Assembly: GCA_033964015.1 (NCBI GenBank)
Contig: CM066916.1
Coordinates: 28,599,404 to 28,663,403, forward strand
From: Scolanthus callimorphus
Lineage: Eukaryota; Cnidaria; Anthozoa; Actiniaria; Edwardsiidae
Reading direction: 5' to 3'
Length of the DNA: 64,000 nucleotides
The notes beneath the pieces were generated by a model. It did no database searches. It saw nothing but the letters and a program-made list of their open reading frames with translations, and was not told the DNA's origin. The position numbers were made by a program, and so were the translations under genes. Shown one piece after another: positions 36,701-48,700 of the stretch. Position 1 is the stretch's first letter. Every line of letters starts with the position of its first letter.

Positions 36701-39700
36701 TATTCGTGTAACAAAACGATGGAATAGCTTCGCAAGAGTGCACCCGGGAGACAAACCATAGGTCCCCCGTTCACGAGGAAAATGTCTACTAATCATACTC
36801 TGCGCTAACGTCCCGACCTGCTGAATCCCATCATAGCGAGGGCCTGTTATGAACATTATTATACATTGTACTCGCTATATCGATTCTGATTGGCTACGAG
36901 CGCGCGCTTTACTTTGGGAATCACGCACTTTGAATCAGCATGCTACTTTGAATCAGCATGCTGATTCTTGATACGCGCGCAATGCATCATGGGACTAGAG
37001 CGCCTTTCCTATTCTAACAAGGCGCTTGTGTAAAATAAATTGCTTGACAGAAAGAAAAGTATTTTTACTGAATCAATGTATAATAAAACAATTATTGAAT
37101 TCGGTTTTTGTGATCTCCAGAATAAACAATGTCTCGCCTGATTCCACCTATCTGGACATTGTTTATTCTGGAGATCACAAAAACCTCATTCAATAATTGC
37201 TTATAATCACAAAAAAGTATTTTCTTACTTTGCCATCGCCAGTTCCTACGACAAAGTATTCCCCGTCCGGTGAAAACCTCGCACAGTTGCCAAAGCCAGT
37301 ACATGTCTGAAAAAGAAGATACAGACGATGAAACATTTTTTGGTTCCTGCTATCCCGGTCTTTTCCGTGGCTAAATTGGGAAAAATAAAGGAAACATGTG
37401 TCCGGCTTCAATGTTGCGCGCTACATGTGTCCTGTTTAGCGAGCTCCCCGGCTCGTCTGCTCGTGGGGGAGGCTCTGGGAACATCGATTTGAGGGCCGTC
37501 GCTGATTGGCTGATTTTGAGTTTGAGCATGCGCTGAAAGGCTCTGTATTAAATCTCGCGCATGCGTCAGTGGCTCTCACCAGAGCCTCTCCCGCGAAGTT
37601 ACGAGAATAGTTATTAAGTTTCTTGCGCATGAGTTACGCTAGACGGGAGCCGAGCGCAAGGGAATGCAACGTCTCGATTTTCTCGCGCGCTTGTGTTCTA
37701 GCGTAAAACACATAAGGGAATTGTATGAATTTGATATCCTTGCGCTTGCGTTCATGTGTAACATATGAGTGACATATTTTCCATAGAAAATATTGTTCTT
37801 GCCACTCGAAAATACAACTCATATCTTCGCGCCACCGTGTAATATCCTCTATATATACCATTGTTTAAATATAATGTCTTGCCCTGATTACCAAAGATCT
37901 AACAAAGAGGATGAGCTCGTCTGTTGAAATTACCTCATTTTTACTAGAACATTTGAAAGGTGGTCCTGCAAAGAAACCAACACTTCTGTCTTCAGAAGCG
38001 GCGCATAAGCGGAAAGGGCGAGTCGGTCGGTAATCCACGGCATTTATTGGTAGGGAATGTCCACTGCACTCTCCTAAGTTACTTCCAGTGTCCCACAAGA
38101 AAGGTTTGATAAAGCTGGAAGCAAAGAAGCAAAGTAAATCATAGCTTCGAGCAGATTTTGACTGTGAGGAAATGATATTGGCCATTTTCATACTAGGAGA
38201 CGGCTGATTCATCCAGTCGTACTATCCGTATTCAAAATAATTCATCTAGTATAAAAAAGTGACGAAAAGGCCTGTTTCAAACGTCGATCTTTTGCCGCAT
38301 CGAATCCAATTCAGCATACTGGTTTTCTACTTTTCTCAACAAAAGGAAGAATAAACAAGAAAAACAAACTTTACATTCCTAATTCCTTTTTGTTGTGCTA
38401 TGACTCATATCATCTAGACTTTGCTTTTGCACTAGACAAAGTGTCCTAGAAGTAGAAGCTGCAAATAAAATTTCTAACAATTAGGTTCGACGCGACAAAA
38501 GACGCCTAGACGACTTAAATGATTTAATTCGTTAGTGAGTCCAGATGCCTGACTCACTTAAGCCCCTTCATGTCTGAACGTTTTATCCATCTGTCTGTAT
38601 TCGCACAAGACGAAGCAACTGACGCAACAACTATTAAAACAACTATTAAAAATCATCGCCCTAATTGGTCTGGACGATTTATCCGTCTCTTGTGTCAAAT
38701 GGCCATTATATTTTCTTACAGTTAAAACCATTGCATCGCGACCCACGTTTTCAAAAACATCAAGTTATGTTTTGATTTTTGACTTTGCTTTTCTGCCAAT
38801 CAAACTATTTGAGCCAATGAAACTCTTGCCCTGTTTCACCTAGTGCAGTCAACTGGCTTCTGTCTGAACTACACCGGACCAGACAACATTGCAACGGAAA
38901 GTGAAACAGGGAAAGATTCTGATTGGCTCAGCAAAGCTAAAACCAAATCAAGTTTCAGTGCGGGTCATAATGCAACAATTTGAGCTGTAAAAGTTTTATG
39001 GTGGCTCCATTTATGGCAAATGCTTCAAATTAGGAGGCTTGGGGGCAGTTCCCCATCGGCCTCTGGCTACCCCCCTGGGTCCAGACATTTACGGTAATGA
39101 TGCTGACCTTGGACTCTGTCTCTCCCCACCAGCTACGACAATTCTCTTGCTGTCTGGTGACCAGGCAATATCCTTCACGGTACCAATAATTGGCTGGTAC
39201 TCATATTTAGCTTTCAAGTCTGGCTGACAAGGATCCCAGACCTTGACTTTTCCACTAACATCTGAAAAGAAAGGGTATTTATCCCTAAATACAAAGAGCA
39301 GCGTCCCAGAGTTTTCAGGAACAGTAAAATGGCCACGATTTGGGCCACACTGTGAACATTTTGCTCATTGAGATTTCTTTGCCTCCCCAATGATAAGTTA
39401 TCATGTAAACTACTTACAGCTTTCTGACTTTGCATGGCAATTTGACAAAAGCTATCCTAAAGGCAGAGACCTCTTCTCTGTATTTTGCTTGGCTGACAAA
39501 TTTCGAACACAGAAAAAAAATAAAGAGAAGAGAGGCCTCTGCTAGCAGTGTAGGCAAATGTAAGTGGCTGATAAATAAATATATCTATTCTTTGAGAAAT
39601 GCAAAAATATATATATATATCTATTCTTGAACTCCCGGAGTGTCTTCTGGGCATTTTAAGGGAATATATTTGTGCGTCTTTGGAAAGTCCATAAACATTT

Positions 39701-42700
39701 GGAGTTCAGCCTTGTTTAGCTCAACTTTGAGCCTACTTGTACTGTACTTGTACTGTACTTGTACTGTACTTGTACTGTACTTGTACTGTACTTGTACTGT
39801 ACTTGTACTGTACTTGTACTGTACTTGTACTGTACTTGTACTGTACTTGTACTGTACTTGTACTGTACTTGTACTGTACTTGTACTGTACTTGTACTGTA
39901 CTTGTACTGTACTTGTACTGTACTTGTACTGTACTTGTACTGTACTTGTACTGTACTTGTACTGTACTTGTACTGTACTTGTACTGTACTTGTACTGTAC
40001 TTGTACTGTACTTGTACTGTACTTGTACTGTACTTGTACTGTACTTGTACTGTACTTGTACTGTACTTGTACTGTACTTGTACTGTACTTGTACTGTACT
40101 TGTACTGTACTTGTACTGTACTTGTACTGTACTTGTACTGTACTTGTACTGTACTTGTACTGTACTTGTACTGTACTTGTACTGTACTTGTACTGTACTT
40201 GTACTGTACTTGTACTGTACTTGTACTGTACTTGTACTGTACTTGTACTTGTACTGTACTTGTACTGTACTTGTACTGTACTTGTACTGTACTGTACTTG
40301 TACTGTACTTGTACTTGTAATGTTTAATATTCCATTCATTCATTCATCTGTCCGTCCATTCATTCATTCATTTAGTCATTTAATCAATTTTTTTCACCAC
40401 TATTACATTACTTCCATCTTCTGCGAGGGGGGATGGGGAATGGATTTTTTCCTCAGGATCAGATAACATTATTTAGGGCCCGTCGTTTGATGTGGGATTT
40501 TTTCTGAAATTATGCGCGATTTTTTCTGAAATTATGCGCTAAAAATTCGAAATTATGCGGGATTGCGCAATATTTTTTTACAAGTGCCGTAACATATTTT
40601 GCTCTTTTCGCCTGTTTTGTTATATGGATGTAGCTGCTATTTAACTTTAACAATTTTTGTTTGTCTATAAAATGCTCTGTGATGAGTTCCAATTGCTTCG
40701 CTTTACTAACGTTATAACGCTACGTTTTCTTCCAGGGAGACGTGTGTTTTCGCTTTTAATAAAGCTTATTACTTTCTTACAAAAAAGCGTTACCAACTGC
40801 CGGTAACTTCCGTTACACGGTAGTAAAGATTAGTAAGATTGGTTTTCTTTCGTGTACTTGTCTCAGACAAAGGCACACTTTTTTCATACCGCAAGGATCG
40901 TAGCAACGCACTCCTATCCAACCATGAGCTAAACGGTCACAAGACGCAGACTAACAGAGCTATCGTTACAATCTCTCATTATCACAACATCGTTGCGCTT
41001 GTTTGCCGTCGTTCTGCGCGTAATTGTCAAAATTAATCCTGATCCCGAGAGCGATCGGCACTATCGTCGGAGGTAATGTAGGAGCTTTTATAAAACCGGA
41101 AAAGCGCCACGTTATTCTGTCAGTGTTTTTTTTGTTATCGAGGGAGCTGTTCGTGTGCCTGGTATTTTTCGCGTTGTTGTTTGTGAAATGAAATTGTTGA
41201 CTGTAACAATAACAAAGATCCATGAAAATGCGTAATGTCATGTGATCAATTTGAACTGCATAAAGCCGACCGTTTTTCATCGCGGTTAGCGTTTGTTCCG
41301 CCTTGATTTTACTTTGTAAAATATCCAAAGCGCAAACATGTGTTTGAATCTATCTTGCTCAGCTGGAAATATTAGTTAGTTGGTCGCACGTTTTATTGCT
41401 TTTCGATATCAGTTCCCAGCGCGACGCTATTAGCATAGAACGCCTTCTTATTCTCATTTCTATTCTCACTTGGGAATAGTGTGCGACATATCTATATATT
41501 AATACCGTAAGGAAAATCGTGTCGACACTCGCTCCGCTCAGCCCTGAAGCTGTGCCGCCAAAAGAAGTTCGCAAACCCGAAGGGAAGGTGGAAATCTGGA
41601 CCATGGGCGTGTTTTTGTTGGAAAAGATTCACCTCGGGCTAAGTTCTAATTCAAGCGATTTCTTAAGCGAGGGACAAAGCCGCCATCGCCGCCATGTTGA
41701 ATTCTCCCACAGAAACTAAAAAAGAACTCGGTTCGCGCAGCTGAAAGCACCAAAGACATTCAAACCTAAATGGTTCTCTTGCAGATTACATACAGGAATG
41801 TGCAGGGATAATTCTAACTTGAAAGATTTGAGCTGAGAAAAATTTTCATTCAAGTTTCAACAAACGTACACACTACATTGCTTCCCTCGGAGCACGCGCC
41901 AAGTCATGCAAGTCGAAATGACACATTTACAAAACAAAGTCCGTGAAAGTCATGAATTATAATATTCTCTAAGTATAAATACTGACGGCTCTATCGCAAA
42001 ACGAAGGACACAATCCCGAAGAGAAGGAGGAAATCCCTCCAGTGGGCATGTTTTTCTTGGAAAAGATTCAATTTGGGCTAAGTTCTAATTAAAGCTATTT
42101 TTTAAGTGAGAGACAAAGCCGAAAAAATATAAATAATATAAACTAAAAAAATTATTAGTCCTTAGAACATTTTTACTTGACCTGTTTCTTCTCTCTCCCT
42201 CGCTGAGATATGATAAACATACAAACAATTCCGAAGTCAAATTAGGTTTCGATTTTCACGGGTTCTTTGACCGATTTGAGAGACGGATACGCGCGTGTTG
42301 TCGCACCAAAATCAGGGAGACCAGTGCAAAAAATCCTTTTGGGCTCACTTCATTTATCTCGGCATGGTGGGACGGGATACTCATGCTGATGGGAGGTTGT
42401 TAGTAAATGTAAATCGAGCAGTTTATGGAAGGGGAAAATCATGAACCCCTCCCCACATTCATATGGCCATTGTGATTTTTTTTCCCGTTTTTTTTTTTTA
42501 AACAGAGAACACTTTTAAAGTAAAATAAATTTCCCCCTTACACTCCGTGAATTTTTCACGGGCATCAGCTAGTAAGATATAATTTACATAATCAATTCAG
42601 TTGGTTTTGAGATCTCACGCTAGATGCCGCTTCTGGTTACGCTCCTCAACACGGTCAAGGCTTCCTTCAAATCCACCTTCAAGAATAAAAGTCTACTCCT

Positions 42701-45700
42701 TCTTCGTTTACATCTCCTCTCCTTTCCCGTAAGCTCAAGTTAAGTATTATTTGGGGCTGTTTTAGCTTGGCTTGTGGTTGCTTGGCTTGGTGCTTTTTCG
42801 AAGTTGTGTAATGTGCTTCAAGTTATGTTTATTCGGCTATTAGCTTAAAACCGGAGTTTGTTCTATTTTGTTTTATAGGTTTCCAGTGGAACCCATGTGC
42901 TTTGCCTGTCGCATTTCACTCGTTCTTAAACCGTCCTGAGTTCGTCGGAATTTGGCCAGTTATTACGCAAGATTACGACCACGCGCGTCTCCTGTCGGTG
43001 TTTCGGGGCATTTCCACTCTCACGAGCTCTACTTGTTTCTGGCATCTTTCGTCGTTCATAAAGAAACTCGCCGGAACAGAACTCGGCTACCGCTCCGGGA
43101 AAAGTAGAAGTAAACGAGGTATATTTAGTGTGTTAGGTTGTGCGTTCCTGTGTCACATTTCCTTATCAGCGTCATGAACTTTTATCCGGGGTGCTAGTTA
43201 GTTTGTTTACATGTTTGGATTGCAACATCTGTATATCGTTTGCTCTTCGCGCCTATACATGGAAATATGGATGTCTGTTGGTTGCAGATTATAGGGCCTT
43301 TTTGTACGTACCGTTGTGTGCATCTATGTGTTCTGTTTGCTCTGTAGTTTTGTGGGTCCTGTGTGTTTGTCCGCGTTTTGCTGGAGGCCCGACTCACTGG
43401 GTTTTGTGTTGGTTTTATTGTCAGTCGCCTGCAGTTAACGTTAGGCTCACTTTATGTGTACGATGGCTTTTGTATGTTATTCTGGTAATACCTCGTCGTA
43501 ATTATGTGTCTTATTATGTGCGTTACGTCTTATCACTCACATGTTCCCTAGGAAACGCGCGGCGGGACTTGGGATCTCGCGGTCAAAGGGGGATAAAGGA
43601 GTTGGCGCTTATCATATGCGCGGCGGGACTTCGGGTCTCGCGGTCATAGAGATTAGGATAGATGGCGCTTTTTGTACGCGCGGCGGGACTTCGGGTCTCG
43701 CGGGTCAAAGAGGGATAAAGGAGTTGGCGCTTATCATACGCGTTGCGGGACTTCGGGTCTCGCGGGTCATAGAGACGAGGATAAATGGCGCTTTTTGTAC
43801 GCGCGGCGGGACTTCGGGTCTCGCGGGTCAAAGAGGATAAAGGAGTTGGCGCTTTTCATACGCGCGGCGGGACTTCGGGTCTCGCGGGTCATAGAGATTA
43901 GGATAGATGGCGCTTTTTGTACGCGCGACGGGACTTCGGGTCTCGTGGGTCAAAGAGGGATAAAGGAGTTGGCGCTTATCATACGCGCGGCGGGACTTCG
44001 GGTCTCGCGGGTCATAGAGATGAGGATAGATGGCGCTTTTTGTACGCGCGGCGGGACTTCGGGTCAAAGAGGGATAATGGAGTTGGCGCTTTTCATACGC
44101 GCGGCGGGACTTCGGGTCTCGCTGGTCATAGAGATTAGGATAGATGGCGCTTTTTGTACGCGCGACGGGACTTCGGGTCTCGTGGGTAAGAGAGATAACG
44201 GTGGATGGTGCATTTCATACGCGCGGCAGGAAAGGAGAAAAAGAAAAGGAAAATAAAGAAAATGAAAATGAAAGAATAAAAGGGAAACGAAAAAAGGAAA
44301 GCGAGTAAAGGAAAATGAGAAGAAAGGAAACGGAGAAAAGGAAAAAGATAAAGAAAGGGGAAAAGGAAAAAGAAAAGAAAAGAGACGGAGAAAGAGAGAA
44401 GGAATAATGAAAAAAAAAGGAATAAAAGGAGAAGAAAGGAAAATGATAGAGGAAGAAAAAAAAAGGAATATAGTGTACTGTATATCGCGTAGTCGCTCGC
44501 TTTCACTATTTCATTGGATCCCGTGATTCCTTTCGTTGACCTTGAGGGGCTCTCTCCTCAGTGCAGCCTCTCGTTCCGGACCTGGTTCGGACCTTGGGGT
44601 CAACGAAAGGTTGGGTCCCATGTACAAGCGTTGCGCTAGGTATATGACTTGGGCGTTACCCTTACATTTCATATGATCGGGGGTTGGCAAACGAGAGGAG
44701 CCGGTTTAGGGATCTGTATTTGTGCAGCTTTCATTATGGGACCCAGCCTTTCGTTGGCCCCTGAGTGTCACCGGACAGACATGTATGGGTATGCCAAAGA
44801 GTGGTTTTGAGTTATGGGTGCGTTCAAGAAGGTTTTGTTGAGTATGGGTATGTTCTAGAGAGGTTTTGAGTTATGGAAGTGTCCAAGAGAAGTTTCGAGT
44901 TATGGGTGTGTCCAAGAAAGGTTTTGAGTTAGGGGTATGTCCTAGAGAGGTTTTTAGTTATTGGTATGCCCAAAACCGGTTTTAGTTATGGGTGTGGTCA
45001 AGAGCAGTTTTGAGTTATGGGTGTGGTCGCGAGAGGTTTTTGAGTAATGGGTGTGGTCAAGAGAGGTTTTGGGTTATGGGTGTGGTCAAGAGAGGCTTTG
45101 AGTTATGGGAGTGGTCAAGAGAGGCTTTGAGTTATGGGTATAGGGAATAAGGTTGGAGAGGATTTAGGATATTTTGAGTTGTGGGTTGGATTAGGATGGG
45201 AAGGTATCTAACACTGTAAGTGTCAATAGGGCGGAGCCAGGTCTCCTTCCCATAACTTATATCATATGGAGCACAATAGGACCAAGTGAGGATATATAAC
45301 TATTCTCACTTGGGAATAGTGTGCAACATATAAGATATAATTTACATAATCAATTCAGTTGGTTTTGAGATCGTAGCGCCAGGATGGCGACCCTGGTGTA
45401 GGTCTGCACATGGGAATAGAATGTCTGTGGTTAGTAGATTATAGGGCCTTATTGTGCTCATCTAGAGGCCTGGTGGAGCCAGTTTTTGCTCACCCACCCA
45501 CCCTCTCTCTTTGCCAGTAATTGCCTTTTTGAGCTTCGCCAGGTATCCTTCCCATAACTTATATCATATGGAGCACAATAGGACCAAGTGAGGATATATA
45601 ACTATCGAGTTGGACAGACGATTTCAGAAGAAATGTAAGATCATGTGAGAAAAAATAGGAAAGAAAGTTTGAAATTCACCAAGTTATGATGCCTTTTTGA

Positions 45701-48700
45701 TGTTTTTCGCAAAATTTTGGGAAATTATGCGCGATTATGCGGGATTTGACGGATTATGCTCATTATGCGGAGAAAGCCAAATTATGCGTTTCCGCACCAG
45801 CGCATCAAACCACGGGCCCTGATTATTTCTGGGTCCTGTAACCTTCCCAAAATGTTGTAAAGGACAAGCTCACCTCCAGAGCAGACATAAAAGCCACTTG
45901 GAGCATAGGCAGCTACAGTGGTTTCCTTGGCATGTTGTGTAAACATTGTACATTGCAGAGGGTCCTGATAATTTGGAACAAAGACAGATTGTTTTAGGAC
46001 TTCAGCAATTTGAACAAAAAGGAAGGGTAAAAAAATATTTGTTACTAAAAAGATAAGAAACCTTTTGATTTGGTTTTGGTGGTATGAATGTAAGTGATAA
46101 AGCTGTGATTGTTTCCCCAAATAATTATTCATGTATATAGTGTTGCATATAGATAGATTTCCATTATTGTATATATTTTTTTAACCATGTAATTCAGTTT
46201 TTACTGCAAATTGGTAAATAAACGATTATTATTATTATTATTATTACCAACGCTGGTTTGCAGATGACGCGACAGGATGCGGGTCACTAGAAGATGTCAG
46301 ACAGTGGTGGGATATCCTTCAAACTATAGGACCGGACTTAGGATACTATCCTAATGCAGAAAAGTGTTGGCTCGTTGTTAAGCCTGACAAAGAGGAATCT
46401 GCGCAGATGTTGTTTGAAGGAACTGGAATCAAATTACCACAGAAGGTCGTAAGCACCTTGGTGCGGCGCTCGGCTCCAGGTCCCATCTTGAACAGTACGT
46501 GAACAGCAAAGTTGATGAGTGGGTGGGACAAGTGACAAAACTGGCAGAGTTTGCCGTGTCACAGCCCCAAGCTTCCTATGCAGCATATACGTTTGGCTTA
46601 AAGCATCGCTGGACGTATTTTTTGAGAACTCTACCGCGGGATATAGAGGAACTATTGTCGCCTCTAGACGGCGCCATAACTGACATTCTGATACCTTCTC
46701 TAACCGGGCGCACGTGTACTCAAGCAGAACGTGACCTCCTCGCCTTGCCAGTAAGGTTTGGAGGCCTGGGTATAACACATCCCAGCAAGGAGGCAGCTCT
46801 TGAATTTAAAGCGTCAACTAAGATCTGTGGTCCACTAGCAGAACAGATAAAAGCGCAGATGCATGAGCTGCCGAAGAGAATTCCTTACAAGAGGCACAGA
46901 AAGAGGCGCGCAAAGAGAAGAATGACTACCTGAAGTCTAGGTGCGAGGAGGTGAAAAGCTCTCTCCCTGATAAGAGCTTAACTGCTGTGGACCTTGCTAA
47001 CCAGAAAGGGGCTTCAAGCTGGCTTACGGTTCTGCCAATAAGAGAAATGGGCTTTGATCTCAACAAGAGGGAATTCAGAGAGGCTCTAAGGCTCAGGTAC
47101 GACTGGGAAATCCCTGAGACACCCTTAATCTGCGCTTGTGGAGACATATTCAATGCAGATCACGCAATGATTTGCAAGAGAGGTGGTTTTATAATCCAAC
47201 GCCACAACGAGCTTAGAGATCTTGAGGCGGAATTACTGAGTATGGTGTGTAAGGACGTGCAAACCGAGCCTGTTTTGCAAGACATCACGGGGCGAAGAAC
47301 TAAATAAGGGGCCAACACCGTCCCAGACGCGCGACTGGACATTGTAGCAAGAGGTTTCTGGGAGAGGCAGAGGCAGGCATTTTTTGATGTTAGAGTTTGT
47401 CATGCTAATGCTGATTCCTATAGAGACATGGACATTGCCCAGATATTCAGGCAGCACGAAACAGAGAAGAAGCGTCAGTATGCAAATAGAGTTTTAGAAA
47501 TAGAGCAGGCCACATTCACTCCATTAGTTTTTGGTACGACAGGTGGAATGGCAAACGAATGTCAACAGTCCATAGCAGGCTAGCAGAGCTTGTTGCAGAG
47601 AAGAAGGGCGAACTGTACTCGACAACTGTATCGTGGATCCGTGCTAAGGTCTCATTCGCGCTGTTAAGATCTGCCCTTTTATGTCTACGCGGCTCAAGAA
47701 GCCCTAGGCGAGCAAATGTAAACTTATATGATAGTGACCTAGAAGTTCAGAGACAGAGAGCAAATATTATTTTTTAATATGACATGATTTTACTCCGATC
47801 GATTTGCTTGTATATATATTTAGAATAATTCCTATTAGTTAATTTTTTAAACATCAATGTAAATAGCATCTTTTTATCAATTCAATTAATAATGTAAAAT
47901 AATTTGTAATAACAGTTTTTTTAAGCCCATTGTAAGTAGTTTTATAGAGCTAATAAAATTATTATTATTGTTACTGTTACTGTTACTGTTACTGTTACTG
48001 TTACAGTTACAGTTACAGTTACAGTTACAGTTACAGTTACTGTTACTGTTACTGTTACTGTTACTGTTACTGTTACTGTTACTGTTACTGTTACTGTTAC
48101 TGTTACTGTTACTGTTACTGTTACTGTTACTGTTACTGTTACTGTTACTGTTACTGTTACTGTTACTGTTACTGTTACTGTTACTGTTACTGTTACTGTT
48201 ACTGTTACTGTTACTGTTACTGTTACTGTTACTGTTATTGTTATTGTGATTTTTCAATGTTCTTGTGCCTCTCCCAACATCACATGTGCTCTATTGCGCT
48301 GAAAGTCATAGAAAGTTATGCTCTAATGCTTAAAAAATATTGGAAAAGACACAATTGGGAATGAGGCATACTGACCACTTCTCCCCTTGAGTTTCTAAAT
48401 AATGGCTGCATATATTTGTTCAGCTTTTATTATTTTCCCAGAGTGTCCAACATCCTGACTTCGATGTACAATCGCAGACACCAAATCACTCCCCCCTTTT
48501 TTTTTTGGGGGGGGGGGGACTCGAACATCTGGCGGAAAAAATCCCCATATCGCAAGTCTCTAGGCAGTTTGGACACTTTGTTTCCCTTATGACGATACCC
48601 CCCTCTGTGACCTTTTTGCGTTGCACTGCATTCAAATTAGTCTATTACAACTTTTACACTTCTAGATAACTCGCAAATAATTATTTAACTGCATCCAGGA

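Larger units (their letters stand above)
40474..45821. mobile_element. 5.35-kb TIR element inserted in WDR1 intron 3
   Basis: Left end TAGGGCCCGTCGTTTGATG; right end, reverse-complemented, CAGGGCCCGTGGTTTGATG. ATTATT flanks both ends exactly (40468-40473, 45822-45827), consistent with a target-site duplication. ATTATGCG motifs cluster subterminally at both ends. No transposase was recognised. The interior holds duplicated blocks (for example, ATATAATTTACATAATCAAT near 42580 and 45330; TTATATCATATGGAGCACAA near 45259 and 45562) and three tandem-repeat arrays. The right edge is 47 bp inside the intron from the exon 3 donor. Probably non-autonomous; hAT-like by its ends only. Confidence 0.75.

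Noticed and set aside
39621..40466. ORFs of 196-240 residues over the 11-bp satellite
   Set aside because: Purely periodic translation of the repeat in several frames at once.
43140..43649. A 169-residue ORF on the plus strand
   Set aside because: No recognisable domain; it lies in the 5.35-kb element and runs into the minisatellite.
43541..44256. ORFs of up to 194 residues in the dimeric minisatellite
   Set aside because: They follow the repeat, occur on both strands and have no recognised domain.
46499..47307. Two intact host genes at 46499-46933 and 46951-47307
   Set aside because: They are neighbouring frame fragments of one decayed LINE ORF.
47886..48257. Asn-Ser and poly-Leu ORFs over (TTACTG)n
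   Set aside because: Artefact of the hexanucleotide array.
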